A stretch of DNA of 64,000 nucleotides from assembly GCA_001599595.1 (NCBI GenBank), contig BCHH01000014.1, forward strand, positions 133,587-197,586. Direction: 5' to 3'. A model generated the notes under the pieces. The model was not told where the DNA came from. It worked only from the letters and a program-made list of their open reading frames with translations, and did not search any database. This document shows, piece after piece, positions 11,446 through 21,181 of this stretch. The position numbers were made by a program, and so were the translations under genes. This stretch comes from Beverwykella pulmonaria. Lineage: Eukaryota > Ascomycota > Dothideomycetes > Pleosporales > Melanommataceae. Numbering within the stretch: position 1 is the first letter of the stretch; each line of letters starts with the position of its first letter.

Positions 11446-12996
11446 TCAATCCTCACTGGCCGGTTCCCACTTCGCACCAAGCTTCAAGTCCTTAAGTAAC
11501 GTCTTGATATCCACATCCTTTCTTACCCCCATCTCCGCCAGTTTTAAAAAGAAACCCAAGACACTCTTCTCTTCCTCCCTCTGTCTGCAGAACCACTTCC
11601 ACGCCGGCTGCAACTTCTTCTTCATTTGCCCCTGCAACTCTTCGAAATCACTGCGCCCCTCATCAAGTGCAAGTTGTCGGCGTGGACTTTTCATAATGTA
11701 GTCAAGACTATTCACTTCTTCTTTAGAGAGTGAGTAGTAGTTAGAGCGTAAAAATCGGTTCGCGGCATCGGGACCGCCGATGGTGTTTTGCAGAAGCGTG
11801 AGGGCGTCGATCATGGTGCGGCACTCTTTAGCGCCTGCCTCTGAACTTGGGACGGCGTCTCTTTGCTCTGGCATTAGGTGGTGGATAAGACACATAGTCG
11901 CTAGCATGCCCTCCGCGGGCTCGAAGATCGGGCTGAAGTTGTTCTCGAGATATTCCTTCAGTGTAGGAGGCTCCTGTAAATCTAGGCCTTTGAATCCAAG
12001 TTTCTTAATCCCATTTCTGACAGCAAGCGGATAGTTCGCCTCCCTGACCATCAAAAACCTGAACAGCACGTCCAGACTTTCCGGGCCGAATTTATGTTCC
12101 TTTTTCTGTCCCTGCAGCAAATCCACTTCGTGAAGAAAAGTCACGAGTTCGTGGGGACTTTTCCATTTCTTGGTAGTTCGCTTCACGACCAGTTCATGAA
12201 ACTGTTCTAAGAGTAGATCACCCGACATAACGATTCCGTTCAAAGCATCGAGAATTCGCTGCTCTTCAATAGAAGGTTCTCCGTAGGCATAGCTCTTGTA
12301 GAGCACATCGTGCCCTGCTTCCGCCCAAGCATGCCCTAGAGCTGAGACTATCTGGATCTCAACCCGGTCGTACTCCTTCCACGCATACACTTTGTCCTGC
12401 CGATGGTTTTCCAGCATTGGAACCCGATAGTGGACTGCCTGGTAACCGAGGTGTCTGCGCTTGTATTTCGCAGTCTGATTGTGTTCCTCAGAGCCATCGT
12501 GTAACTTCGGCTCAACTTCGCCCCAGATGGACTGGATGATCTCCTTGGCCTTGGCTTTCTGGTCTTCGCTCGGCCTGTAAAGAACGATGCGCACTCCAGC
12601 TAAGTCATGAAGATCTTTTCGGATATCTTCAGGGTTTTGGTACGGCTTCACCTCATGTCTCATTTTCAGCTTCTCTCTCAAACTTTTTTCTTCCTTTGCA
12701 CGACATGTCACATTGGCTTCCAGTCCTTCCCCGACCGCTTGAATTTTCTTGTCTAGTATTAGCTTTCGCGCCCTCTGTGCAACAGCCTCATAGTGCTCGG
12801 GGGACCAGTAATTCTTAATGAAGTCGTCTATGACTGGTGGAGTTTGAGCTTCGTTCAGCCAAGTGGTTGTTCTAGTTATGGGATGGATTGAACTTTCGTG
12901 ATTGTTGGAGCTCATGGTTAGATAGTTGGATCTGTCCATTCTTAGTATCCGCAGTCGCACTTCTAGCACATCGACACTACTAAGCGAATATCTCAA
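11446..12996 (-). CDS. RelA/SpoT-domain protein, (p)ppGpp synthetase-like
   Basis: Intronless frame of 516 residues. The N-terminal half carries the motifs of the RelA/SpoT nucleotidyltransferase fold in order: a basic CRAKEEKSLREKLKMR segment near residue 98, DLAGVRIVLY near 131, GYQAVHYRV near 183, and VEIQIVSALGHAWAEAGHD near 213, which includes the Glu-x-Gln expected at the catalytic site. The Arg usual in EIQIRT is Val here. No HD-type hydrolase, TGS or ACT domain is visible, so it resembles a small stand-alone synthetase with a helical C-terminal extension of about 250 residues of unknown role. Activity in fungi is not something I can infer from sequence. The true start may be an internal Met (DRSNYLTMSSNN), since the first 28 residues look like leader. 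Confidence 0.85.
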   Translation of the reverse strand: MRYSLSSVDVLEVRLRILRMDRSNYLTMSSNNHESSIHPITRTTTWLNEAQTPPVIDDFIKNYWSPEHYEAVAQRARKLILDKKIQAVGEGLEANVTCRAKEEKSLREKLKMRHEVKPYQNPEDIRKDLHDLAGVRIVLYRPSEDQKAKAKEIIQSIWGEVEPKLHDGSEEHNQTAKYKRRHLGYQAVHYRVPMLENHRQDKVYAWKEYDRVEIQIVSALGHAWAEAGHDVLYKSYAYGEPSIEEQRILDALNGIVMSGDLLLEQFHELVVKRTTKKWKSPHELVTFLHEVDLLQGQKKEHKFGPESLDVLFRFLMVREANYPLAVRNGIKKLGFKGLDLQEPPTLKEYLENNFSPIFEPAEGMLATMCLIHHLMPEQRDAVPSSEAGAKECRTMIDALTLLQNTIGGPDAANRFLRSNYYSLSKEEVNSLDYIMKSPRRQLALDEGRSDFEELQGQMKKKLQPAWKWFCRQREEEKSVLGFFLKLAEMGVRKDVDIKTLLKDLKLGAKWEPASED

Positions 12997-13772
12997 GTAT
13001 CTCGGAGGACCAAAAGGACAACGTTGGCCTCACATGGCCCCTGTTGTATCTACTAGATCCCCTTTTGCGCTGCATTCCGGGATTTTTTGCCAGAGGTGAC
13101 TATTTAGGGTTGTCGCTTCTGGCTTCTGAGGTCGAAATAGGAAAGCATATGAAGAAGATAATTAAGAAGACGGCGTACTAACCTATGGGGCTTGTTGAAG
13201 TCAATATTTAGTATCACAACAAACTGCTTCGCAATGTAATTGCTCGGCAAGGCTGAGGGTCTGGTAGGGTGCGGTGGCAATTGAGATACAAGGCTGAACT
13301 TTAGGAAAATGCAGGTTAGATGAGGCAGGGCTTACATGGTTACTTATATGGAGTACGGGGGACGCAGTGGATAATGCCCCCGGTAGTCCCCCATACTCGG
13401 TTGCGAAGAGGCTGAGATTATAGGGGCGGTTGTCGTGTAATTGTAGTGTGGGCCGGAAGTCTCGAGCGGCTCGGCCCATTGGATCGCGATAAGGCAATAT
13501 TCGCCCCTGCGATGCTTTGCATCTTTAGTTCATCTGCCTGAGGCTTGTTTCTGCCCCAAACTCGTCATTCGAAGTGCCTTAGGCAGACCGGTGTAGATCG
13601 CTGGAGCCTTGATGAGTGTGAATGCAAACTTCAGCTTCAGCCACGCTGAAAGTTAGCTGTGTTATGCCACCCGCTACGCCAAGCCATTTATAGGTGGCCG
13701 CACGTCCCCTCGTGAACATCAACGTCTGCCTTTCAGCTTCCAGCCTCCTACGCATCCACTTCGCATTGCTCC
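12997..13772. promoter_or_regulatory. Divergent spacer between RelA/SpoT-like and CorA-like genes
   Basis: The two flanking genes point away from this 776-bp stretch, so both promoters must lie here. No protein-like frame is supported. I see no strong TATA box or repeat. Confidence 0.45.
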
Positions 13773-15430
13773 ATGTCAACTTCTCGAAAGCTACACTCAT
13801 CCACCTCAAGCACCCACAATGAGCTAGGAAGGCCCTATGCTTTGGCAACACCAACCTATTCAGATTATGTGAAAGCTCTCTGTCCACGAAACCCATGCTT
13901 GCTCAACCTTTTCAACTTCCTCTCTTATCCCAGAGGACGCAACCACGGCTGCCAAGTAACAGCGCTGGACTTTCGAACAGATGCAGACCATCCCATAACA
14001 CGACCTTTGGCTGACATCAACTACCTTCATGATGAACTCCACAACACGTGGACCACAAAGTGCGAAGTAGACGAAATTCATGACGATTGTCGGCTACTGG
14101 GTCGGATCTTGATTATTGAAGATCTGACCAAGAATGTTGTAGAAATACTTGGCTCAGCGCTGAATATAGATCCTCTATTCTTCGCTATGCATCTGCATTC
14201 AGCTCACAGAACCGGTATGCGACATCAAACGCCGGATGAAGCAACTCTGCCATCTCGACTCCTTGGCCACGATTACATGAGCATCTCGTATCATCGGCCC
14301 ATTATTTGTGACACCGTGGCTCCATTTGGAGGTAAAATAATGAGGGATATGGCCATCGATCGCAAACTCGTTTTCCTACGATCTACCACTATCGGTCTTG
14401 CTCAGCACTGCGCGTCTGTCATCAAAATTCAGCTAAAAGGCTTTTGGATAGGTAGCCACCCCGTTCTTTTAAAGGCACCGTTTCGCTGACATTCCCAGCC
14501 TTGATACTCGCAGATCCACCAATTAGTGACACATATTTTCTCGATGGACACAAAGATGAAAAACAACATGAGATGCACTTGGATTCGCGACCCTTCCTCG
14601 GAGCCTGCGAAGACTTCCTCTCACCTCCCAAATTCTCAGATGATTGGTCATCTCTAGATGACGTGTCAAGGGGTGGGCTGGTCCACGAAATAGTGCAATA
14701 CTGGGAACGTAGTATTCCAGCCTGCTTCAATGCACAAGATCCTACCATCGAATCGCTCGCTTACTACCCCCTCCGAATTGTTGCAGCAGAATGGGTCAAG
14801 TACGTCGCGGTAATGCAATACTGTATCAAGCAGTACGAATATGAAGGCGACCGGCTCCCCGACCTCGAAAAATTCAACATGGATCTAAGGGAGCTTCAGG
14901 GCTGGAGACGGCGGACGATGATCTCGCAGCAAAAGATTCACTACATCATCCGACAGTTACGGCGACAAGAATCTCCTGAATCACCTGGCAAAGGCCAGGC
15001 AAGCTTAGACTATCTCATCAACGACTTCGAAGTCATAAGCACCAAGATCGAAGACGCAGGTCGCAGACTCGAAAACATGCTCCCAGTCGTCATGTCTCTG
15101 GTTCAAATCATCGATGCGAGACAGGCCATGGCGGAAACCGCAAATATCTCTAGATTAACAGTCCTTGCGCTAGTTTTTGTCCCGTTGAGCTACGTGTCGA
15201 GTTTGTTTAGCATGAATACGGAGAATATGCCCGGCAGCCGGCATTTCTGGGTTTACTTTGTGGTTGCTATACCGGTCACTTTTTTGGTCTTCTTAGTTGC
15301 TAGGCCACCGCAGTGGCTTATGCAGGTTGCGAGGGCGTGCTTGCAGGGGGCGGCAAAGAAGCAGACGCCTGTTACTCTGCCACGACAGCCTACTTTCAAG
15401 TTAGTGGTAAAGGAGAAGGGTATAGCTTGA
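13773..15430 (+). CDS. CorA-like divalent-cation transporter family membrane protein
   Basis: Two exons, 13773-14451 and 14499-15430, separated by a 47-bp phase-1 intron with branch GCTGAC; product 536 residues. The C-terminal region has the CorA-like layout: a long helical stretch (residues about 330-440), then RQAMAETANISRLTVLA leading into a first membrane helix (about 447-466) ending in SLFSMN, then a second helix (about 475-494) and a short tail. CorA channels carry Gly-Met-Asn after the first helix; here it is Ser-Met-Asn, as is common in divergent fungal CorA-like proteins, so magnesium transport is possible but not shown. The N-terminal 300 residues show no domain I recognise. Confidence 0.75.
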
Positions 15431-16376
15431 TGAATTTATACTCACTGATTTGAACCAAACCAAACCTGCGCTCTATGCGGTCTCACCCACTTAACATAGG
15501 AATGGTCATGGGGCTTGCGTGCAGTGCATAAATCTAGTAGCATCTTTTCCAACAACACTACCTGTTAGTAATATAGCAAATTTACAAAAATTAACAGTAT
15601 ATTAAAATAATAGAAGAGAAATATGTACAATATTATCTGTAACAAGAAAGAAAAGATGAATATAAAAAAAAGTTCTGGACTTGCTGGGAACTGATACTAT
15701 TAGTATGTGAACGTCATAGTGTAATAAGTAGTAACTCACTCGAACCCAGGACCTTTCCCATGCTAAGGGAAAATTATACCACTAAACCACAAGCCCGTAT
15801 TATGCACAATTTCCAAAATTAATAAAATATAATGTGGATACACTTACATATCACAAAGCCGTTCGTACCCCACAGTATAATTACGATTGTGGAAAATTGC
15901 GTGTGAATCTTTTAGAGGGGCCCTCGGCGAAATTTACCTACAACCGATAACAGTGTGCCGAGTTGATTCCAAAAAGCCAAGAGCTGCTTCTCAATGTGTG
16001 CCGGCATACTCGAGGATATTATTCTGAAAAATAGTTTCTTAGCCTCCAGCTGCACGCTCCTCGGATTAGCACCGCCTAAGGCAGCTCAGGGAGGGCCAGG
16101 CCTATCCTGTCGCCATGGGCGCCAACTTGGGGGAGAGTCTCTTCCATTCTCCTGCTCCCATGCCGTAATTTTTCGCTTACCGCACGGCCTGCCCCACATG
16201 TGGCTCTATTCTCCCATAATCAACACTTCACGCTCTTTTTCTTGTACAATTCGAAACATCCACAAGGGTGTGGCCAAAGCGTGTCGGCCGCCCACCCTAA
16301 AATGACAAGTTATAGGAGAGAGGAAAGCCGCATCATCATTTGACTCGCATACATAGCTAGCGTGACTTCTAATAAC
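15431..16376. other. AT-rich intergenic region
   Basis: Contains AT-rich text from about 15540 to 15890 around a truncated tRNA-like sequence. A 103-codon frame at 15994-16305 has no domain and is not called. Lies 3' of the CorA-like gene and 3' of the minus-strand dehydrogenase. Confidence 0.5.
15735..15797 (-). pseudogene. 3'-truncated tRNA-like sequence
   Basis: On the minus strand from 15796: GGGCTTG as a 5' acceptor arm, an A-box-like D arm (TGGTTTAGTGGTATA), and a perfect 5-bp anticodon stem TTCCC/GGGAA enclosing loop TTAGCAT (anticodon AGC if taken at face value). The T arm starts (CTGGGTTCGAGT) but its 3' strand and the 3' acceptor strand do not pair. It is therefore a relic, or the head of a tRNA-derived short element, in AT-rich DNA. 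Confidence 0.45.
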
Positions 16377-17218
16377 CTAGTGGATACTACGTATGAGCTT
16401 GGACAATCTTGCAAATGCTCCATCCCTCTTCTCCACAATCTCCATGAACTGCTCCTTAGTAGATCCGCCTACGCATCCCGGAAAGATGTCTGCTCTTTCG
16501 CCGGCCAGTCCCACATACGCCTGGTCCACGAAGTCTTTCATTGGCATCCCAAACTTTCTGCCCGATTCCCCCATTCCCTTATCATGCAGCTCGGTCTGTA
16601 TAGGTCCAGGACTAATGTGCATGACTTTCAAGTTCATGTCTCGCAATTGCTCTCGCAGGCACATGATGAATGCATCAAGAGCTGCTTTGGATGCGGAATA
16701 GGCAGGCAGAGTGAAGGCAGGGATTAGGCTGATCGGTGAGCCGGTAAAGATCAAACTAGAGTGCTCATTGCGAGCGAGAAGGTGCGGAAGCAGAGCGTGA
16801 GTCAAAGCGACGAAGGAAGTGAAATTGACGGTTATCTCGCGATTGAAAACTTCCAGATCAACTGAGTTGGGCTTGGAGAAGTCAAAGCGGTCCTGAGTTC
16901 CGGCGTTGAGAAAGACGCAATCAATTGAAGGATAAGTCTTCATGGCACTACGTCCATTAGCTGAAGATTCTTGGAGAGTCATTGGGATACAATTTCTTAC
17001 GTCTCAACAAATGTTGGAATCTTGTCCAGGTCACTAATGTCGAAAGCGAGGCTCGATGCCTTGTCGCTGCTGTGGCTCGACACAAAGTCGTCAAGGCGTT
17101 CTTGTCGTCGACCAACAGCAGTAACTTTCACCCCTTCAGCAATAAAGCGGTCGGCCATGGCTTTGCCAATACCGGATGTGGCGCCGATGAGCAGTACGTG
17201 TTTATAAGGGAAAGACAT
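16377..17218 (-). CDS. Short-chain dehydrogenase/reductase
   Basis: Exons 17001-17218 and 16377-16947 with a 53-bp phase-2 intron give 262 residues, normal for a classical SDR. The Rossmann cofactor motif GATSGIG is at residues 12-18; GRRQERL after beta-2 suggests NADP(H) preference; LNAG is near residue 87; a Ser in the GSPISL strand and YSASK near residue 153 give the catalytic Ser-Tyr-Lys. A PGPIQTEL loop follows. It is probably a soluble NADP(H)-dependent oxidoreductase; substrate is unknown. It is divergent from a Zn2Cys6 regulator gene across 500 bp, an arrangement often seen where the factor controls its neighbour. Confidence 0.88.
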
Positions 17219-17719
17219 GTCTGATATTGGTTCGAGAGGGTGTTGCAGTGTAAATATGTATCTGTATGAACTGACTAGCTGTACTGTTCGTCGACATTAT
17301 CGCAATACTTCAAGTCTCTTTATATGTCACGAAAACGAGTCGTTTAGGCTCTTCTCTACTCGTGAAATCGGAATGGACGGAGTATGCAACGTTATGGATT
17401 CCTAATATGGTCCTAGGCAATGGCTGGAAGTCAAAGAATAAGTCTAAAGTCCGCAAAGTCTGACGACGTGCATAAAATATCTGCTCTCGATACATCATTG
17501 GCCCAAAGGGACAGATAAATTCGCACGGGCTGTTAGGAAGGACAAATTGACGGAGTTAATCCGAAGACAGATCGAAATGCATGCCCCATCCGGACTAGCG
17601 TCATATGTTCCTTCCTTAGCTGAAGTCTGATGATTACATCTCCATCACTGCAGCCTTTCCTTTGCTTCACCGTATCCGGTAGCTATCCGCGTCACCCGTA
17701 GGCAGATTGAGCCCAGAAT
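17219..17719. promoter_or_regulatory. Divergent promoter between SDR and Zn2Cys6 genes
   Basis: 501 bp separating the two start codons. No coding frame of note. CGG triplets typical of Zn2Cys6 binding occur singly, but I do not see a convincing CGG pair. Confidence 0.45.
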
Positions 17720-19590
17720 ATGCCGGGTCCGTCCACTGACGTGCATATCCACCGAGGCAAACTCTCAAAGGCCTGCCAGAGGTGCAGGAACAGGAGGCTA
17801 CGGGTATACCTCATGAAGACTCCGCATGAATGTCCACCAAGGTTAACGACTTCGGTAGTGCGATCTCCAGCGGCCAAGCTGCAGCTCATGTATACGCGCC
17901 AACACACCATGTACAGGTTATCGAGACACAGAAACCGTTCGCATCAATGACCAGTCCGAATCTGTGCGGTCCAAAGCATTGACTCGAAACAATGAGACCC
18001 ATGCAAAGCAACCTGGAGCACCTTTGACATTTACGCACATTCCACAAGACCTCCAAGTTCTAGGACGGAGCATGTTCTTCTCCCACTATGTCGCAGACTT
18101 CAGCCGAACATGGGACTTCTTGTATGCATACCAAGGCCCGCAAGTTGCACCCGAGCATCTGACACTAGGCGTCGACGCCGTCAGCCTAGCGTTTCTCTCG
18201 CATAAAGTCTCTTCTCAAGCGGCAAGAGACCTGGGCAGGAGAAAGTATGGCGCCGCATTGAAAAGGTTTAATATGGCATTGCAGGATCCAGACACTGCTC
18301 GCAAACCATCGACATTCGAGAGTGCGCTCTTATTCGACCTCTATGAGAAGATCATGATGTCAGATGCCGATGCTGATGTATCGAATTATGCGCATGTGCA
18401 AGGCGCGCTTGCCCTGGTCAAGCTACGAGGCATCGAGCAGTTCCGCGAAGGAGCGGAACTGAGAGCTTTGATGGGTCTCGCGTCGAACGCGACAATATAT
18501 GCCCTGAGCACTGGCAATCCGATTCCCGAGGCCGTTCGAGAAATCAGGAGATATGCTGCGCAGTTTATTGATACGTCATATCCCAAGTGGAAGCTAAGCG
18601 ACGTTGTACTAGAAGTCATCGATGCAGAGGCTGAGATGTTCGTTCGCTCAGCGTCATCGCCGCTTTGCGCAAAGAGTATAGAACTTGACAGAAAGCTAGA
18701 AGAAGTAGCATTAGAAGCGGGTCCGGCATGGACGTACGAACGGAAATTCATCTCTGGACATGACCCAAGGAGGATTGTTCCAGACGGATTTTTCCCCCTT
18801 TACGACGTGTATCCCAACCGAATGGTCACACAGATGTGGAATGTTCTACGCTTAACTCGGATTCTGCTCTGCGAACGCGTTGTAGATAGCTTATCGTCTG
18901 TGGAAGATGAAGATGCCGGACGCGGAATCGAACGCGCGAAGCTCACGATAACATCTATGATCCGCGAGATCCTTGCCTCCGTCCCGCAAATGACGAATTG
19001 CGACTTCGCTGCTCGGCATAAATTGCCTAAGGACTCTCTCCCAGGTCGCCATACACATACCATATCGCACTTTCTCGACGTCTACATCCTCATCTACCCT
19101 CTATACATTGTAGCATGGTCTCGGAACTGTCTTCCAGTGGCTCGAGACTGGACTATGAACCAGCTTAACCATATATCCGAACATTTCGGCATTAAAGAAG
19201 CTTCCACTGTCATCGAAATCCTGCGGCAGCAAGAAACACAGAGAAATTGCGTCAATTCCCGGTACGTGTATGCTTTTCTTGGATATATTAGCCTATGCAG
19301 CGTAGCCAGCACATAATGTTGAGGGTACGTAGTGTGGCAGGCTCATCGTGATGTGTTTTATTTTGGATTTCCGCAAGAATCAATGCTGACTTCATGCGTA
19401 GGACGGATGGACCACGGTTCGTTTACAAGCTTCTTGGCACCAAATAGGAGCGATGAACTAACAAACATCTAGGGAACTGCACCCCTGGAACGAAGTAGGA
19501 ACGATGGATTCACAGCCATGTGAGAAAGGTCGTGCAGACCCATGGTTTGTCTATAGACTTCTTGGAAGTTATGCTTTTGCTGCCGCTTAG
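17720..19590 (+). CDS. Zn2Cys6 fungal transcription factor
   Basis: The DNA-binding cluster is split by a 55-bp phase-0 intron (17804-17858). Exon 1 ends KACQRCRNRRLR and exon 2 starts CDLQRPSCSSCIRANTPC, giving C-x2-C-x6-C-x6-C-x2-C-x6-C, an exact binuclear zinc cluster at residues about 18-46. The rest of the protein is helical like the fungal-specific regulator middle region. The large exon can run unspliced to a stop at 19316 (513 residues). I prefer a longer model: a strong donor GTACGT at 19262 to an acceptor at 19401, a 15-nt exon (19402-19416), a second intron (19417-19472, branch CTAAC) and a last exon to 19590. Both introns are phase 2 and the total is 539 whole codons. It may regulate the divergent SDR gene. 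Confidence 0.8.
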
Positions 19591-21181
19591 AGAAGTTTAA
19601 GATGATTCCGTTAGCTCACATGTCGGATAGCATGATTCGAGAGCTTTATATTTCACATCCAGCCATTTGTCGGTCCCAATTCGTCTATCCATGTCGGTCA
19701 GAGTCCAGCCACCTGTTTCCAACTTAGTCCGCGCCTTGTTCTTGAGAGTTCTATATTATATCTATTAAAAGCGACTTTATAAGATGTAATGGCGTTATTA
19801 AGAACTTCATTGCGTTTAGAATTTGGTTGAAGAACTACATTCGCTCTACCATTTTTATGCGCTAAACTCTCAAAGATCCTACGATCAAAGGCTACCCCCG
19901 CAACCAAAAAAAACCGCATTGGCGACATACCGCACCAAATCAATACCACGATGCCAAACCACTTAAAGCCGGGCGGTTTTGCTACCTGGCAGCAACAGAG
20001 ACTTAGGAATCTCTTGAACCAGTATATGAATCAGAGGTTTCGGACGGCTACATCCCACGAGACGCACACTATGGATACGCAAGTCAGAGAGCTTAAGAGG
20101 GTTACTCATTGGAAAATGCCGATGGTGTACACGGGCTAGTTTCTGATGAATCAGGCCGCTCACTCATCATCATCCTGATAACTCTTGAAAATCTTAATGG
20201 CCTTCCCTAGTCGCCAAATCTCGCTAGAGGCCATTTGAGGTGGACCCGCGCGTGTTTCCGGCGAGCCCTCGATGTCTACGCCACAAGAGAATAATGGCTT
20301 CGAAATAAGTTCCAATAATAAAGAGACAATCAAGATAAATACATAGCTAGCTTTCTGTAATACACATGCTTGTAGTTCCGCTGCTCAGCATTTGAGAGCA
20401 CGTCTGTCTCCTTGTCGCAAATGCTAGCCCTTTCAAGTTTCAATTTCGTTCTGTAGCTCTTCCGCCGTCATCTAATCGTATGGATGAGTAACAGTTGGTG
20501 AACATAGAAGTAGTATTTTGATGCTTGCTTTAAGTGTAAAACCAAGCTAGTGCAAGTTTGGTATCAGTAGAGCTGTATGTGGCGTACTTATGCATGATAA
20601 CGAACGGTAATAAAAGTGAGCTGACACGAGGAGATTACGACAGGAGATATGGCAGTGATAAAAATGAGGGTGAATGCCGAGAACTGCTTTTGGGTGAAGT
20701 GGATTCCGCCTACGATGGATAGGGCTTTGGTGTAAATGGACTGGAATGAGCGGCGCGACCGTTATTTGGCGGCATCGTAGGTTAGGGTTCTCCAAATGCT
20801 GTATGTCTTGATCTGAGGAAGTTTAGAGAGCGGGATAACATCATTTCTACGCACAGTAGTTGAGTGTGGGTTCGTTTGCGCATCAACCGGCAAGTATTGT
20901 ATCCTCTGTTCGGACATGGTGGGCGGTGGAGTCTACATTATGAAACTGGGAGGGGTGGTGGTGTTAGTAGGTAGTCGCAAGAATGGTAGACAACAGGGTT
21001 GAGTTAGTTTTTGCCTCTCTAGCTTGGATTAGATTGTGCTGGACTACTCGCGTCCAGATCTTTCACTCGCATTGCCACAGCAGATGGTGAAGTCGGACTA
21101 GGCTGGTGTCGTCAACGATATTGAGATGATTGGGGCGTCGCTGATATCAGAAATCATATTGAAGGTATTTTCAGCTCGAAT
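19591..21181. other. Intergenic stretch, no gene seen
   Basis: About 1.6 kb between the transcription-factor gene and the 3' end of the minus-strand Vps18 gene. A 62-codon frame at 19951-20139 and an 82-codon minus frame at 20547-20795 have no recognisable domain. Composition is moderately AT-rich. Confidence 0.5.

Noticed and set aside
19951..20139. 62-codon plus-strand frame with a reasonable start context
   Set aside because: No domain, no neighbouring exons in phase, and length expected by chance.
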